The position numbers were made by a program, and so were the translations under genes. The notes under the pieces are model-generated. The model had not been told where the DNA came from and made no database searches. It saw only the letters and a program-made list of their open reading frames with translations. 64,000 nucleotides of DNA from contig NZ_FNON01000002.1 of the NCBI RefSeq assembly GCF_900107045.1, forward strand, positions 372,001 to 436,000, in the 5' to 3' direction. Below are positions 7,590 through 18,093 of this stretch, piece after piece (the stretch's first letter is position 1; every line of letters starts with the position of its first letter). Origin of the DNA: Amycolatopsis xylanica (GTDB taxonomy: Bacteria > Actinomycetota > Actinomycetes > Mycobacteriales > Pseudonocardiaceae).

Positions 7590-7948
7590 CGGACCCGGTG
7601 GACGGTGACCGCGACGTCGTCGAACGTCAGCGGGATCGGGGCGGACGGCTTGTGCACGGTGACCTCGATCTCGGTCAGCCTGGCGTCCTTGGCGAACACC
7701 TCGTCGGCGATCTTGCCCGCGACGCTTTCGATCAGGTCGTACGGCTCGCCCGCGACGATCCCGGCGGCGAGCTCGGCCAGCTCTCCATAGTGGAGCGTTT
7801 TGGTCAGATCGTCCGAAGTGGCCGCCGGCGTCAGGTCCAAGAACGCCGTGATGTCCACAATGAACTCCTGGCCGTCGCGCTTCTCGTGCTCGAAGACGCC
7901 GTGCCGCCCGAAAACCCGGAGCCCGGTCAGCGTTATCCGGTCCGCCAT
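7586..7948 (-). CDS. folB: Dihydroneopterin aldolase
   Basis: Cleaves 7,8-dihydroneopterin to 6-hydroxymethyl-dihydropterin and glycolaldehyde. It is 120 residues long, as expected. Family features are GRHGVFEHEKRDGQEF near residue 13, with the substrate-binding Glu, and the later YDLIESVAGKIADEV segment with the catalytic Lys. It overlaps folP by 16 nt upstream and folK by 4 nt downstream, so translation is coupled. Confidence 0.96.
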   Translation of the reverse strand: MADRITLTGLRVFGRHGVFEHEKRDGQEFIVDITAFLDLTPAATSDDLTKTLHYGELAELAAGIVAGEPYDLIESVAGKIADEVFAKDARLTEIEVTVHKPSAPIPLTFDDVAVTVHRVR

Positions 7949-8766
7949 GCCTCTGCCACCTTCACCGCGTCCAGCGACGCACCGACCTCATGTACCCGGA
8001 CACCCCACGCGCCTGCCATCGCGGCCAGCGTGGAAATCGCCGCCGTGGCGTCCTCGCGGCCGTCCGGCGGACGCGGGGTGCCGTCCTCATCGGACAGCAG
8101 GCGACCGATGAACCGCTTGCGCGAGGCGCCGACGAGAATGGGGAAACCCAAGTCCAGCAACGAATCCAGCCGATGCAGCAACGCCCAGTCGTGCTCGGCG
8201 TTCTTCGCGAATCCGAGACCGGGGTCGAGCACCAAGGCCGAAGTGGACACTCCGGCCGCGACAGCGGACTCGACCCGCTCGGTCAGCTCGGCCCGCACCT
8301 CGGCGACGACATCGCCGTATGTGGCGAGCGCGTTCATGTCCTTGCTGTGCCCACGCCAGTGCATCAGGATCCACGGCACCCCGGACTCCGCGGCCACCTT
8401 CGCCATTTCGGGGTCGGCCAGTCCGCCGGACACGTCGTTGATCACGACCGCGCCCGCGTCCAGCGCCGCCTCGGCGACCCGGGCCCGTGTCGTGTCGACC
8501 GACAGCGGAATCCCCTCCGCCGCAAGGGTCCTGATGACCGGAAGCACCCGCGAGATCTCGGTGTCGGCGTCCACCCTGGACGCTCCTGGCCGGGTCGACT
8601 CCCCGCCGACGTCGATCATGTCGGCGCCCCTGGCCCACATCTCGCGGGCGTGGGTCAGCGCGTCGTCGAGGCCGAGATACCGGCCACCGTCCGAAAAGGA
8701 ATCCGGCGTCACGTTGAGCACGCCCATCACCACACAGCGACCGGGCGATGGAAGTCCGGCGCTCAC
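7933..8766 (-). CDS. folP: Dihydropteroate synthase
   Basis: Condenses the pterin pyrophosphate with p-aminobenzoate; the sulfonamide target. About 277 residues from a GTG at 8766 that overlaps the folE stop (GTGA). The family signatures are complete: [15 protein letters not shown] near the N-terminus, [11 protein letters not shown] about 40 residues later, the D/N pterin contacts, and GASRKRF near the C-terminus. This is a TIM-barrel enzyme acting in the cytosol. A longer in-frame extension upstream exists but would lie inside folE, so it is not used. Confidence 0.96.
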   Translation of the reverse strand: MSAGLPSPGRCVVMGVLNVTPDSFSDGGRYLGLDDALTHAREMWARGADMIDVGGESTRPGASRVDADTEISRVLPVIRTLAAEGIPLSVDTTRARVAEAALDAGAVVINDVSGGLADPEMAKVAAESGVPWILMHWRGHSKDMNALATYGDVVAEVRAELTERVESAVAAGVSTSALVLDPGLGFAKNAEHDWALLHRLDSLLDLGFPILVGASRKRFIGRLLSDEDGTPRPPDGREDATAAISTLAAMAGAWGVRVHEVGASLDAVKVAEAWRTG

Positions 8767-9395
8767 CGGCGCCCCTTGATGAGGTCCAACGCCTCCGCCC
8801 GCGAAGACGCCGAGGTCTTGAGCAGCCCGCGGACCGCGGACGTGGTGGTGCGCGCGCCGGGCTTGCGGATGCCGCGCATGGCCATGCACAGATGCTCGGC
8901 CTCGACGACCACGATCACGCCGCGCGGTTCGAGTTTGCGCACGATCGCGTCGGCGACCTGCGACGTCAGCCGTTCCTGCACCTGTGGCCGCTTCGAATAC
9001 AAATCCACCAGCCTGGCCAGTTTGGACAGACCGGTGACCTTGCCCTCGCAGTTCGGGATGTACCCGACGTGGGCGACACCATGGAAGGCGACCAGATGAT
9101 GCTCACAGGTCGAATACATCGGAATGTCGGTGACGAGGATCAGTTCCTCGTGCGACTCGTCGAAGGTCTTGTCCAGCACGTGGTCCGGGTCGGTGTACAG
9201 ACCCGCGAACATCTCCCGGTAAGCGCGAGCGACCCGGGCCGGGGTGTCCAGCAGACCGTCCCGATCCGGGTCTTCGCCACAAGCGAGCAATAGCTCACGA
9301 ACGGCCTTCTCGGCCCGGTCCTGGTCGAAGACCCGGTCCGAGCCGAGAAGGTCATCTTCACCGTTGGGGTGGTTCTTGCCCGTCCGTGTTGTCAC
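8763..9395 (-). CDS. folE: GTP cyclohydrolase I
   Basis: Opens GTP to 7,8-dihydroneopterin triphosphate, the first step of folate synthesis. About 210 residues from GTG 9395, inside the 3' end of ftsH (38-nt overlap). Zinc and catalytic motifs are present: [12 protein letters not shown], with the Cys-His pair, and [11 protein letters not shown], with the second zinc Cys, followed by [14 protein letters not shown]. The first 20 residues are variable, as in other actinobacterial FolE. Transcription probably continues from ftsH. Confidence 0.95.
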   Translation of the reverse strand: MTTRTGKNHPNGEDDLLGSDRVFDQDRAEKAVRELLLACGEDPDRDGLLDTPARVARAYREMFAGLYTDPDHVLDKTFDESHEELILVTDIPMYSTCEHHLVAFHGVAHVGYIPNCEGKVTGLSKLARLVDLYSKRPQVQERLTSQVADAIVRKLEPRGVIVVVEAEHLCMAMRGIRKPGARTTTSAVRGLLKTSASSRAEALDLIKGRR

Positions 9396-11775
9396 GCCGA
9401 CGCTGCTCCTCGCCCTGCTGCTGGCCACCGGCCTGGCCGTCGAACCAGCCGTGCTCGCGCGAGCGGTCGTCGGCGGCGGGCCGCCAGGAGCCGGATTGGC
9501 CGCCCGGCGAGGTCGCCGGTGTCCATCCTGGAGGAGCACCGTAGTTCGGCGGGCCACCGGCCGCCGGACCACCTGCCGGACCGCCCGGCTGCTGACCACC
9601 ATATGCGCCGGGCCAGTGGGCGGTGCCATTCGGTCCACCATTCGGGCGGCCGTTGGGGTACCCGCCGCCCGGTGGCGGCGGCGCGAACGGGTTCGCGGGC
9701 TGCTCGGGCTGGGCCTGCTGGTAGCCACCGGGACCACCGGGGAGGTCACCGGCGCCGGGCACCGACGCGACCGGGGTCGGCGCCGGCAGCTGGGCAGGCT
9801 TCTCCTCGGACGGCGGGGGCCACGGCTCGCCGCGCTCGATCGCCAGCTCGCCGGGGGTCTTGATCGGCGGCTTGTCCGACGGCGTGCGCTCACCGAACTC
9901 GTTGAACACGGTGATGTGCGGCCGCTTCTCGACCGTGGCGAAGATCCGCTCCAGGTCCTTGCGGGTCAGCGTCTCCTTCTGGAGCAGCTCGATGACCAGC
10001 TCGTCGAGCACGTCGCGGTAGGTGTTGAGCACGTGCCACGCCTCGGTGTGCGCGGTCTCGATGAGCTTGCGCACCTCCTCGTCGATCTCGTGCGCGACCT
10101 CGTGCGAGTAGTCGGCCTGACGGCCAGCCGAACGCCCGAGGAACGGGTCGCCCTGCTCCTGGCCGTACTTGACCGCGCCGAGCCTGGCGCTCATGCCGTA
10201 CTCGGTGACCATCGCGCGGGCGATCTTCGTCGCCTGCTCGATGTCGGACGAGGCGCCGGTGGTGGGCTCGTGGAAGACGAGCTCCTCGGCCGTGCGGCCA
10301 CCCATCGCGAAGACCAGCCGCCCGATCATCTCGGAGCGGGTCATCAGGTCCTTGTCGTCCTCGGGGACGAGCAGCGCGTGGCCGCCCGTGCGCCCGCGCG
10401 GCAGGATCGTCAGCTTGTACACCGGCTCGATGTCCGGCATCGCCCACGCGGCGAGCGCGTGCCCGCCCTCGTGGTAGGCCGTGATCTTCTTCTCCTTCTC
10501 GGAGATGATCCGGCTCTTGCGCGCGGGGCCGCCGACGACGCGGTCGACGGACTCCTCGAGCGCCTCGTTGGTGATCACGTGCCCGTTCTGGCGGGCGGTG
10601 AGCAGCGCGGCCTCGTTGAGCACGTTCGCCAGGTCGGCGCCGGACATGCCGACCGTCCGCTTGGCGAGGCTGCCCAGGTCGGTGCCCTGCGCGATCGGCT
10701 TGCCCTTGGCGTGCACCTCGAGAATCGCGCGGCGGCCGCGCATGTCGGGCGCGGACACCGGGATCTGCCGGTCGAACCGGCCGGGGCGCAGCAGCGCCGG
10801 GTCGAGGATGTCGGGCCGGTTGGTGGCGGCGATCAGGATGATGCCGCCACGCGCGTCGAAGCCGTCCATCTCGACGAGCAGCTGGTTCAGCGTCTGCTCA
10901 CGCTCGTCGTGGCCACCGCCGAGGCCGGCGCCGCGCTGGCGGCCGACCGCGTCGATCTCGTCGACGAAGATGATGCAGGGCGCGTTCTGCTTGGCCTGCT
11001 CGAACAGGTCACGCACCCGCGAGGCGCCGACACCGACGAACATCTCGACGAAGTCCGAACCGGAGATCGTGTAGAACGGCACGCCCGCTTCACCGGCGAC
11101 GGCGCGCGCGAGCAGCGTCTTGCCCGTTCCTGGCGGTCCGTAGAGGAGCACGCCCTTGGGGATCTTCGCGCCCAGCGCCTGGTAGCGCGCGGGGTTCTGC
11201 AGGAAGTCCTTGATCTCGAAGAGCTCTTCGACCGCCTCGTCGGCGCCCGCGACATCACCGAAGGTCGTCTTCGGCATGTCCTTGTTGAGCTGCTTGGCCT
11301 TGGACTTCCCGAAGTTGAGTACCCGGTTCCCGCCGCCCTGCGCGTTGTTCATCATCCACATGAGCAACAGCAGCACGAGCACGAGCGGGATCATGTACAG
11401 CAAGATCGTCTGGAAGAACGACTGCTGGCTCACCGTCGTGTTGAACTTGATCGGCTTGTCGCCGGTCTTCGCGTCGTTCACCTTGTTGAACACGATGGAC
11501 GTCGCGTCGGCCGGATAGGCCGTGATGATCTTGTCGACCTGCTGGCCGTCGACGTCGATCTTGTTGACGAGGGTCAGCTTGAGCTGCTGTTCCTTGTCCT
11601 CGATACTGGCTTCCTTGACGTTCACACTGCCCGCGTTCAGCTGGGCCAACGCCTGAGACGTCGGCACCTGCGTGTAACCGCGGTTGCTGTCGAACAGCGA
11701 GCTGAACGCGAAGTAGAGCAGCAAGGCAACGGCAATCCACAGCAGTGGGTTCCTGAGAAGGCGCTTCCGGTCCAT
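9358..11775 (-). CDS. ftsH: ATP-dependent zinc metalloprotease FtsH
   Basis: Membrane-bound AAA+ protease that degrades misfolded and regulatory membrane proteins. 805 residues: membrane helix (about 10-24), extracytoplasmic domain, second helix (about 115-145), AAA module with Walker A GPPGTGKT and Walker [15 protein letters not shown] region, and protease domain with zinc motif HEGGH. The C-terminal ~170 residues form a Pro/Gly/Gln-rich tail absent from E. coli FtsH but common in actinobacteria. A minus-strand promoter-like pair (TTGTCA and TATCAC, 16-bp spacing) lies at about 11820-11850. It leads the folate operon. Confidence 0.97.
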   Translation of the reverse strand: MDRKRLLRNPLLWIAVALLLYFAFSSLFDSNRGYTQVPTSQALAQLNAGSVNVKEASIEDKEQQLKLTLVNKIDVDGQQVDKIITAYPADATSIVFNKVNDAKTGDKPIKFNTTVSQQSFFQTILLYMIPLVLVLLLLMWMMNNAQGGGNRVLNFGKSKAKQLNKDMPKTTFGDVAGADEAVEELFEIKDFLQNPARYQALGAKIPKGVLLYGPPGTGKTLLARAVAGEAGVPFYTISGSDFVEMFVGVGASRVRDLFEQAKQNAPCIIFVDEIDAVGRQRGAGLGGGHDEREQTLNQLLVEMDGFDARGGIILIAATNRPDILDPALLRPGRFDRQIPVSAPDMRGRRAILEVHAKGKPIAQGTDLGSLAKRTVGMSGADLANVLNEAALLTARQNGHVITNEALEESVDRVVGGPARKSRIISEKEKKITAYHEGGHALAAWAMPDIEPVYKLTILPRGRTGGHALLVPEDDKDLMTRSEMIGRLVFAMGGRTAEELVFHEPTTGASSDIEQATKIARAMVTEYGMSARLGAVKYGQEQGDPFLGRSAGRQADYSHEVAHEIDEEVRKLIETAHTEAWHVLNTYRDVLDELVIELLQKETLTRKDLERIFATVEKRPHITVFNEFGERTPSDKPPIKTPGELAIERGEPWPPPSEEKPAQLPAPTPVASVPGAGDLPGGPGGYQQAQPEQPANPFAPPPPGGGYPNGRPNGGPNGTAHWPGAYGGQQPGGPAGGPAAGGPPNYGAPPGWTPATSPGGQSGSWRPAADDRSREHGWFDGQAGGQQQGEEQRRRDNTDGQEPPQR

Positions 11776-11982
11776 ACGACTCGGCCCTGGTGGCCTCGAC
11801 CCTCCCTGGTTGGGCGGTAGATGTGATATCCGCCGTCACGATCTTGACAACACGCGGTGCGTAAAAGACACCCGCCCACCAGGGTACCGTCCACGGGAAA
11901 TCAGCACCTGTGTGAGCCTCTCGCTGGTCAACGGCCAATACCGCTTCCAGGTTCCCGAGACGCGTTTGCGCAGGTGAGAGGC

Positions 11983-12798
11983 TTACCGCCGGTCGTCAGA
12001 GACGCTAGCCACCATCTCGTTCAGCCGCATCCGCAGCGTCTGCTGGTCAGCAGGTGAGACGGTCACCCATTCGCGGCCGTCCGTACCCGCACGGGAGAGG
12101 CTCAGGTAACGCCCGGTGGCGGTGTCGAACCAGCCCAGCACCCGCGAGCGCTGCTTGCCGCCGAGGTGATCACGGCTGTTCGCGGCGAGCTGGCCGCCGC
12201 GCAACCTGGGCTGACCCGAAAGCTCGGCGTACGCGCGCCGCTGGTCGGTGGTGCGGTCGCTGAGCGAGGTGCGACGCTCGGTGGAACCGGCGGCCACGCG
12301 GATCGGCGCGGTGCGCACGGCCTCGTCCAGCGGCAGCGTGATCGACGATTCGGTGCCGCGCTTGGCCGCGGGCAGCACGCTGAGCACGGCCGAGATGATG
12401 CCGTCGGCGGGCACCGGGCCGAGCCGGATGCCGCGCGCGTCCTGGACGGCCATCACGGCCGAGCGGCCGTCGGTGCCGGCGAGCACCGAGACCGGCGGGT
12501 GCTGGAACTCGGGGATGTGCAGCGCGTCGACCGAGACGTTCGGCCTGGCCAGCAGCGAGAGCCACTCCTCGATGTGCGGCTCGAGGCGGCCGTGCGAGTC
12601 ACGCAGGCCACGCGACATCAGCTCGCCGTGCACACGCTGGCGCAGCATGCGGCGCTCTTCCTCGGTGACACCGTGCGAGCGCACCTGCAGCGGATACGGC
12701 ATCTCGCCGAGTTGCGCGTCCTCCCACAGGAAGTCGAACGCCAGCGGCGAAAAGAGTTCCTGCGGACCCACGGTGGCTTCTCCAAACAGAGTGTTCAT
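11983..12798 (-). CDS. espG: ESX secretion-associated protein EspG (copy 2)
   Basis: EspG proteins are cytosolic chaperones that bind PE-PPE heterodimers and keep PPE proteins soluble before type VII secretion. The 271-residue protein shows the family pattern: LAFDFLWEDAQLGEMPYP, then SHGVTEEER near the N-terminus, SITLPLDEAV in the middle, and GWFDTATGRYLSLSR followed by WVTVSPAD at the C-terminus. Its ATG overlaps the upstream paralogue by 4 nt. The two copies are clearly related but diverged, which may reflect different client PPE proteins. Confidence 0.9.
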   Translation of the reverse strand: MNTLFGEATVGPQELFSPLAFDFLWEDAQLGEMPYPLQVRSHGVTEEERRMLRQRVHGELMSRGLRDSHGRLEPHIEEWLSLLARPNVSVDALHIPEFQHPPVSVLAGTDGRSAVMAVQDARGIRLGPVPADGIISAVLSVLPAAKRGTESSITLPLDEAVRTAPIRVAAGSTERRTSLSDRTTDQRRAYAELSGQPRLRGGQLAANSRDHLGGKQRSRVLGWFDTATGRYLSLSRAGTDGREWVTVSPADQQTLRMRLNEMVASVSDDRR

Positions 12799-13595
12799 GA
12801 AACGGTGCTACTCGCATTCGCCGCGCCCGCCAGCATTTCCCCGAGACGATGCCGCAGCGCGGCGGGGTCGGCGGGCGCGATGGTGATCCAGTCCCGGCCG
12901 TCTCGGCCACGGGACGCTTGCGTGAAATATCGGCCGGTCTCGGTGTCGAACCAGCTCAGCACCGGCGAGCGTGACCGCCCGCCCAGCCTGCCTCGCGCGT
13001 TCGCGCCGATCTGGCCGCCGCGCAGCCGGGGCTGGGCGTGCAGCTTGGCCAGTGCCTTGCGGTCTTCGTCGGCGGTGGCCCTGCCATCGCCGTTGCCATG
13101 GCCGCGGCGGGCCATGAAGTCGATGCCGGAGCCGCTGATCAGCTCTTCCAGCGGCACGGTGACCGACTTCTCGGTGCCGCGCGCGACCGGCGGCAGCAGC
13201 GAGATGATCGCGCTGGCCATGCCGTCCGGCTCGATCGGGTTCAGGTGCAGCCCGCGCTGATCCTGGACGGCGAACAGGCCACGCCCGCCGAGCACGGCGG
13301 CCACCGCGAGCAGCGGCTCCGAGTTCGGCGCGTTGATCTGCATCGAGTCCAGGCTCGCGTCGGGCGCGGTGAGGATCCCGAGGAAGTCCTCGAGTTGCGG
13401 CTCGGGCCGTCCAGCGGAGTCGCAAAGACCCCGCTGGACGAGCACTCCCATGGTCTGGCGGCGCAGCAGCGCACGCTCCTCCATGGTCACGCCGTGAGAC
13501 CGGCCGCGCAGTGGATAAGGCAGTTCACCTTGCTGGCCGGAGGCTTCCCACAGGAAGTCCAGCTCCATCAGGGTGAGCAGCTCGCCGCCCGCCAT
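12795..13595 (-). CDS. espG: ESX secretion-associated protein EspG (copy 1)
   Basis: A 266-residue EspG chaperone. The signatures are ELDFLWEASGQQGELPYPL and RSHGVTMEERALLRR at the N-terminus, SVTVPLEELI in the centre, and SWFDTETGRYFTQASRG plus WITIAPADP near the C-terminus. It lies 24 bp after the PPE-like gene and overlaps the second EspG gene, so substrate and chaperones are made from one transcript. No ESX core genes (eccB, eccC, eccD, mycP) are in the window, so these products must use an ESX apparatus encoded elsewhere. Confidence 0.92.
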   Translation of the reverse strand: MAGGELLTLMELDFLWEASGQQGELPYPLRGRSHGVTMEERALLRRQTMGVLVQRGLCDSAGRPEPQLEDFLGILTAPDASLDSMQINAPNSEPLLAVAAVLGGRGLFAVQDQRGLHLNPIEPDGMASAIISLLPPVARGTEKSVTVPLEELISGSGIDFMARRGHGNGDGRATADEDRKALAKLHAQPRLRGGQIGANARGRLGGRSRSPVLSWFDTETGRYFTQASRGRDGRDWITIAPADPAALRHRLGEMLAGAANASSTVS

Positions 13596-13619
13596 CCGAT
13601 CTCCCCCAAGCGTTCGTGA

Positions 13620-14963
13620 CTACCGGTCGTCTTCTTCGTCCGACCAGGCACCGATCACGGGCGAGGTCGCGGCCTGGTCGGCGCCGAAGGTGGCGTCCGG
13701 GTCGGCCTCGATGAGGAACGAGGCGTGCGTGTGCTCCTGCTCCTCCTCGGCGTGGGCGCCGTGCGCTCCACCCATGCCGCCCATACCGCCCATGCCACCC
13801 ATTCCGGGCGGCGGCGCGCCCTGGCCGCCGATGGTGCCCGCCTGGTTGACGAGACCCTGCTGCGGCTGGTTGGCCGAAGCGGCGCTCTGGCCCTGGCCTT
13901 CCTGCGCGGCGGCCTCGGTCTCCTCGGGGCCCTTGGCCTTGCTGCCGGAGCGGTTGCCCTGGCCGAGCGTGCGTGCCGCGGCGACCGCGCCGATGCCACC
14001 GGCGGCTCCGCCGAGGCCGAGGCCCAGCCCGAGGTTGGAGCCACCGCCCGCGTGCGGGGTGACCGGAGCGTTGCCCGCGCCGGAGACCGCACCGGTGCCG
14101 GGGCCACCGGGGACCATGGAGCCCGGCGCACCGGCCGAACCCGCGAAGTCGCCGCCGAAGCCGTCGGCGCCGGCACCGGGGGCGCCGCCGTTGTAGCCCG
14201 CGCCACGGCCGCCGGAGACGAAGGCCGCGCTGCCGGTGCTGCCGACGGACATCGCGTTGATGCCGCCGACCGAGTTGAAGCCGGTGTTGGTGTGCGTGCC
14301 GGCGAGCGGCTTCATGCCGAGCGAGTCGGGGCCGAAGCTCGGGGTCGTGCTGTCGACCTCGGCCAGCGACTGGGTGTAGGCGTTCATCATCGCGACCTGC
14401 TGCGCCTTGACGGCGTTCGCCTGGTCGGACTTGGCCTTCTGGTCAACGGTCAGCTCGGTGGCCCCGGTCGCCAGTGCCTTGCTCAGCTCGGCCGCCGGGT
14501 CGAACTCCTGCGGCGCGGGCATCTGGCGGACCCGCTCGGCCGCCTCGGCCTGCTGGCGGAGCCGCTCACCCATGACCTTCGCGGCCTCGGAGGCCTGCGA
14601 ACCGGAGTTGGCGATGCCGACGAGCGCGCCCTGCGCGGACGCCGCGCCCTTGCCGACCCAGGCGGCGCCGAGTTCGCTGATCGCGCTGTACAGCTCGTTC
14701 GACGCGGTGTTCAGCTCGGTGCCGTGCGAGTGCCAGCCGTGGCTGAGGTCGAACGCCGACTTCGGGTTGTTGTTGGCGGTCGCCTGCTGGTAGAGCGTGG
14801 TGCTCGACTGGGCGTTCCAGTTCGGCGTCGCGGTGATCGCCCGGTCGCCGCCGACCTCGAACCCGTCGGAGCGGCCACGGGCCTGCTCGACGACGGCCGA
14901 GGCGTGCGAGTTGTCCCCCAGCGGGACGATCGGGCTGCTGTCGCTGCTGCTGTTCGGAGCCAT
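13620..14963 (-). CDS. PPE-like type VII secretion substrate
   Basis: 447 residues. The N-terminal 60 residues are polar. An alpha-helical hairpin region follows (about 65-190), with an SELGAAWVGKGA turn resembling the WxG turn of WXG100/PPE proteins and long amphipathic helices carrying YTQSLAEVD. The remainder is Gly/Ala/Pro-rich low complexity with GMGGMGGMGG repeats and a highly acidic end (SDEEDDR). Placement after a PE-like gene and before two EspG genes supports a secreted PPE-type role. Surface or extracellular destination is inferred. Confidence 0.8.
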   Translation of the reverse strand: MAPNSSSDSSPIVPLGDNSHASAVVEQARGRSDGFEVGGDRAITATPNWNAQSSTTLYQQATANNNPKSAFDLSHGWHSHGTELNTASNELYSAISELGAAWVGKGAASAQGALVGIANSGSQASEAAKVMGERLRQQAEAAERVRQMPAPQEFDPAAELSKALATGATELTVDQKAKSDQANAVKAQQVAMMNAYTQSLAEVDSTTPSFGPDSLGMKPLAGTHTNTGFNSVGGINAMSVGSTGSAAFVSGGRGAGYNGGAPGAGADGFGGDFAGSAGAPGSMVPGGPGTGAVSGAGNAPVTPHAGGGSNLGLGLGLGGAAGGIGAVAAARTLGQGNRSGSKAKGPEETEAAAQEGQGQSAASANQPQQGLVNQAGTIGGQGAPPPGMGGMGGMGGMGGAHGAHAEEEQEHTHASFLIEADPDATFGADQAATSPVIGAWSDEEDDR

Positions 14964-14985
14964 GATTTCGAGTTACCCCTCTAAC

Positions 14986-15348
14986 TCAGGCCTGGCGGAA
15001 GGGAGCGGCCGCGGCGTCGTCGATCTCGTGGTACTTCGACATCGCGGTGACAATGCCCTGCTCGGCCAGTTCGTACTGGTGGTACAGGTTCTTGAGCGCG
15101 GCGGCGTACGACTCCCCGCCACCGTCGGCCCGGTTCGACGACTTCGCGGCGATCGCCTGGCCGACCGGGTTCGCACCCAGCTGCGGCGGCTGACCGAGGG
15201 CTCCGGCGCCGTTGAGAAGGGCTTCGACGGAGTCCTTGCCTGCCCGGATCTTCTTCAGGACGGCCTGTGCGGCGTCCGGGTCGACACCGATCTGGCCCGC
15301 GACAGCCGCGTCCTTGAACGCCGCCGCGTCTGCTGCGCTGTTGCCCAT
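14986..15348 (-). CDS. PE-like ESX secretion partner protein
   Basis: A 120-residue, mostly helical protein with no signal peptide, predicted to pair with the PPE-like protein encoded 22 bp downstream. It carries YHEID near residue 105, matching the YxxxD/E type VII secretion signal at the end of a helical hairpin. The size and position agree with PE/EsxA-type partners. It lacks the mycobacterial PE dipeptide, so the family assignment rests on context and the secretion motif. Confidence 0.65.
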   Translation of the reverse strand: MGNSAADAAAFKDAAVAGQIGVDPDAAQAVLKKIRAGKDSVEALLNGAGALGQPPQLGANPVGQAIAAKSSNRADGGGESYAAALKNLYHQYELAEQGIVTAMSKYHEIDDAAAAPFRQA

Positions 15349-15458
15349 CTCTTCTCTCCCTGTCCCCCGGGCCCGCCACGTCGGCTACGTGGCTGAGGTC
15401 TTCGCATAGGTTAACGCAACCAAGGTGACGCTATGACGTGATTGAGAGGCTTCCGGTT

Positions 15459-15485
15459 CCCCGGATCCCGAGGCGGAATCCGGGG
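15459..15485. terminator. Hairpin between the PE-like gene and hpt
   Basis: Stem CCCCGGAT/ATCCGGGG with an 11-nt loop, 19 bp beyond the hpt stop codon. No long T-run follows, so termination by this structure is only probable. Confidence 0.45.
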
Positions 15486-15503
15486 CACACGGTCACTGAC
15501 ACG

Positions 15504-16055
15504 TTACGACGTGTAGACCTTCGGATCCAAGGTCCCGATGTAGGGAAGATCCCGGTAGCGCTCCGCGTAGTCGAGGCCGTAGCCGACGACGAACTCGTTC
15601 GGGATGTCGAAACCGATGTACTTGACCGGCACGTCCACCTTGACCGCGTCGGGCTTGCGCAGCAGCGAGACGACCTCGAGCGAGGCCGGGTTGCGGCTGG
15701 CGAGGTTCTTGAGCAGCCAGGAAAGCGTCAGCCCCGAGTCGACGATGTCTTCGACGATGAGCACGTCACGGCCCGCGATGTCGCGGTCGAGGTCCTTGAG
15801 GATCCGCACGACGCCGGACGACGAGGTCGCCGAGCCATACGAGGACACGGCCATGAACTCGAGCTGGGTGGGCAATGGCAGCGCGCGGGCGAAGTCGGTC
15901 ATGAACATGACCGCTCCCTTGAGCACGCCCACCAGTAAAAGGTCGGTGGACCGGTCCGCCGCGTGGTCGGCTGCGACCTGCTCGGCGAGTTCGGTGATCT
16001 TGTCGCGGATCTGCTGCTCGGTGATGAGCACGGAGGCGAGGTCGCCTTCGTACAC
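15504..16055 (-). CDS. hpt: Hypoxanthine phosphoribosyltransferase
   Basis: Purine salvage enzyme converting hypoxanthine or guanine plus PRPP to IMP or GMP in the cytosol. 183 residues from GTG 16055. The PRPP loop [14 protein letters not shown] is intact, as are [12 protein letters not shown] near the N-terminus and [20 protein letters not shown] at the C-terminus. It follows tilS by 11 bp, the common actinobacterial tilS-hpt pairing. Confidence 0.96.
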   Translation of the reverse strand: MYEGDLASVLITEQQIRDKITELAEQVAADHAADRSTDLLLVGVLKGAVMFMTDFARALPLPTQLEFMAVSSYGSATSSSGVVRILKDLDRDIAGRDVLIVEDIVDSGLTLSWLLKNLASRNPASLEVVSLLRKPDAVKVDVPVKYIGFDIPNEFVVGYGLDYAERYRDLPYIGTLDPKVYTS

Positions 16056-16066
16056 GGTTATCCCCT

Positions 16067-17026
16067 TTAGGTGGTGGGCACGGGCTCGGAGAGCTTGAGC
16101 CTGCCATGCGCCCGCCTGACCTCCAAGTGCCCCGGCAGCCAAACGCCGCCCTGGCCGCGCCAGCGCCCGACCAGCGCGTCTACTCCGCGTAGGTGCGCAT
16201 CGGTCAATTCGGGCACGCCGGAGTCCAGCAGCCACCTGCGCATCACCCGTCGGCGCAGTGCCGGGGGCGCCGATGCGAGCACCGTGACATCGAGGCAGCC
16301 ATCGACGGCGGCGCGGGTGAAAAGGTCCGCCGCGAGTGTGTCCAACGCCTCGGTGTCCTCGCGCAGCTGCGCGGCCGTGCGCGCGAGCGCGGCCGCGACC
16401 CCGCCGGCGAGCACGTCCTCCAGCAGCGGCATGACCTCGGTGCGCAGCCGGACCCTGGTGAAACGCGGATCGGCGTTGTGCGGATCGGTCCACGGCTCGA
16501 CGCCGAGCGCGGCGCACGCCTCGACGGTCGCCGTGCGCGGCACGGTCAGCAGCGGGCGGCCCCATGGCGGGTCGAGCGGGCGCATCCCGGAGACCGACCG
16601 CGGGCCGCTGCCCCGGCCGAGCCCGAGCAGCACGGTTTCGGCCTGGTCGTCGAGGGTGTGGCCGAGCAGCACGAGTTCGCCACCCGCTTCTCGGAGCGCC
16701 GCGTACCTGCTTTTGCGCGCCGCCGCTTCGGGACCACCGGGGCCGGTGACGTCGACGGTGAGCACCTCGGCGGTGTCGATGCCGAGATTCACGGCCGTTT
16801 CGGCGGCTTTCTTCGCGACGGCGTCGGAGCCGTCCTGCAGGCCGTGGTCGACGACCAGCGCGCGCGTGCGCAGGCCGAAACGCTTCGCCGCGTACGCCGT
16901 CGCTTCGGCGAGCGCGAGCGAATCGGCGCCACCGGAGACCGCGACGCATACCTCGCCTTCGACACCTTTGAAGCCGGTCAGGAACTCCCTGACCTGGCGC
17001 CGGACGAGGGCGAGCGGCTCGCTCAT
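16067..17026 (-). CDS. tilS: tRNA(Ile)-lysidine synthase
   Basis: Modifies C34 of the CAU anticodon of tRNA-Ile to lysidine, using ATP and lysine, so that it reads AUA. 319 residues from ATG 17026, which overlaps the upstream zincin gene's stop by 4 nt. The PP-loop SGGADSLAL lies near residue 30, followed by [25 protein letters not shown] and the RPLL(T) motif region. The C-terminal portion is short, as in other actinobacterial TilS. Confidence 0.95.
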   Translation of the reverse strand: MSEPLALVRRQVREFLTGFKGVEGEVCVAVSGGADSLALAEATAYAAKRFGLRTRALVVDHGLQDGSDAVAKKAAETAVNLGIDTAEVLTVDVTGPGGPEAAARKSRYAALREAGGELVLLGHTLDDQAETVLLGLGRGSGPRSVSGMRPLDPPWGRPLLTVPRTATVEACAALGVEPWTDPHNADPRFTRVRLRTEVMPLLEDVLAGGVAAALARTAAQLREDTEALDTLAADLFTRAAVDGCLDVTVLASAPPALRRRVMRRWLLDSGVPELTDAHLRGVDALVGRWRGQGGVWLPGHLEVRRAHGRLKLSEPVPTT

Positions 17027-18072
17027 CCGTGCAGTCGCCGGATCCACTTGTCGGGTTCGGCGATCTCGGTCCTGGTCGGCAGGGTGTTCGGCGAGCGCCA
17101 GACGGCGTTGAACTTGTCCATGCCGACCGTGTCGATGACGTGACGGGTGAACGCGGCGCCCTCGGCGTATTGGCGGATCTTGGCTTCGACACCGAGCAGG
17201 CTGCGCAGGAGCCGGTCGAACAGGCCGCCGCCCTTGCGGCGCGCGGTGAACCGCTCGCGGATCGTCTCGACACTCGGCACGACCTCGGGGCCGACGGCGT
17301 CCATCACGTAGTCGGCGTGGCCTTCGAGCAACGTCGACAAGGCGATGAGCCGGTCGAAGACCTCGCGCTGCTGCGGCGACTGGAACAGCTCGGCCAGCCC
17401 GAACGAGCGGTCCTTGCGCACTTCCTTGAGCCGGTCGGGCAGCGAGCTGACCAGGTTCGCGAGACCGTCGATGTCGGTGCCCGCCAGCCCGCCGATCAGC
17501 CGCTCGACCTCGTCGGCGAAGTAGTCGCGCAGCCAGCCGACCGCGGTGAACTGCAGGCGGTGCGTGCACTCGTGCAGGCAGACCCACATCCGGAAGTCCT
17601 TGCCAGGCACGTTCATCGCCTGCTGCGCGGCGACGACGTTCGGCGCGACGAGCAGCAGCTTGCCGTCGCCTTCGGGGCCCGCGAACGGGTCGTACTGGCC
17701 GAGCACGCGCGAGGCGAGGAACGAGAGCACGACACCGGTCTGCACGCCAGCGCTGCCCGCGAGCAGCGGCGCCAGCGGCCCGCCTTGGCTGCGGGGCATG
17801 GCCTTGCTGGTCAGCGCGTCGAGCCCGGCGGCGGCCGAGCGCACCCAGCCAGGCCGGTCGACGACCTCGCCGGGCAGCAGCGGCAAGCCGGCGCCGAGCC
17901 CGGTCAGCTCGCGGACGTGGCCTTCGGCGTCGATGGTCAGCTCACGCAGTTCGGTGACCGCGAGATCGGCTTCCTCGCGCGGCACCGCCGGTCCACTACG
18001 GACCAGGAACGCACCCGTGGACGCGGCCACCGACCAGTCGATCAACGGCCTCGTCTGTGTTTCCTCGCTCAC
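17023..18072 (-). CDS. DUF2342 zinc-dependent metalloprotease family protein
   Basis: 349 residues, related to M. tuberculosis Rv3626c and sometimes named 'coenzyme F420 biosynthesis-associated'. A zincin motif HECTH occurs in the segment [14 protein letters not shown], with a later glutamate-rich [11 protein letters not shown] segment that can supply the third ligand. There is no signal peptide or membrane helix, so it is predicted to be cytosolic. The physiological substrate is unknown. It lies between dacB and tilS, overlapping tilS. Confidence 0.85.
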   Translation of the reverse strand: MSEETQTRPLIDWSVAASTGAFLVRSGPAVPREEADLAVTELRELTIDAEGHVRELTGLGAGLPLLPGEVVDRPGWVRSAAAGLDALTSKAMPRSQGGPLAPLLAGSAGVQTGVVLSFLASRVLGQYDPFAGPEGDGKLLLVAPNVVAAQQAMNVPGKDFRMWVCLHECTHRLQFTAVGWLRDYFADEVERLIGGLAGTDIDGLANLVSSLPDRLKEVRKDRSFGLAELFQSPQQREVFDRLIALSTLLEGHADYVMDAVGPEVVPSVETIRERFTARRKGGGLFDRLLRSLLGVEAKIRQYAEGAAFTRHVIDTVGMDKFNAVWRSPNTLPTRTEIAEPDKWIRRLHG

Positions 18073-18093
18073 TCTTCCGACGCTACAGCCTGT

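Noticed and set aside
9244-11820. Long plus-strand open frame opposite folE and ftsH
   Set aside because: Shadow of strongly conserved genes; no domain or plausible composition.
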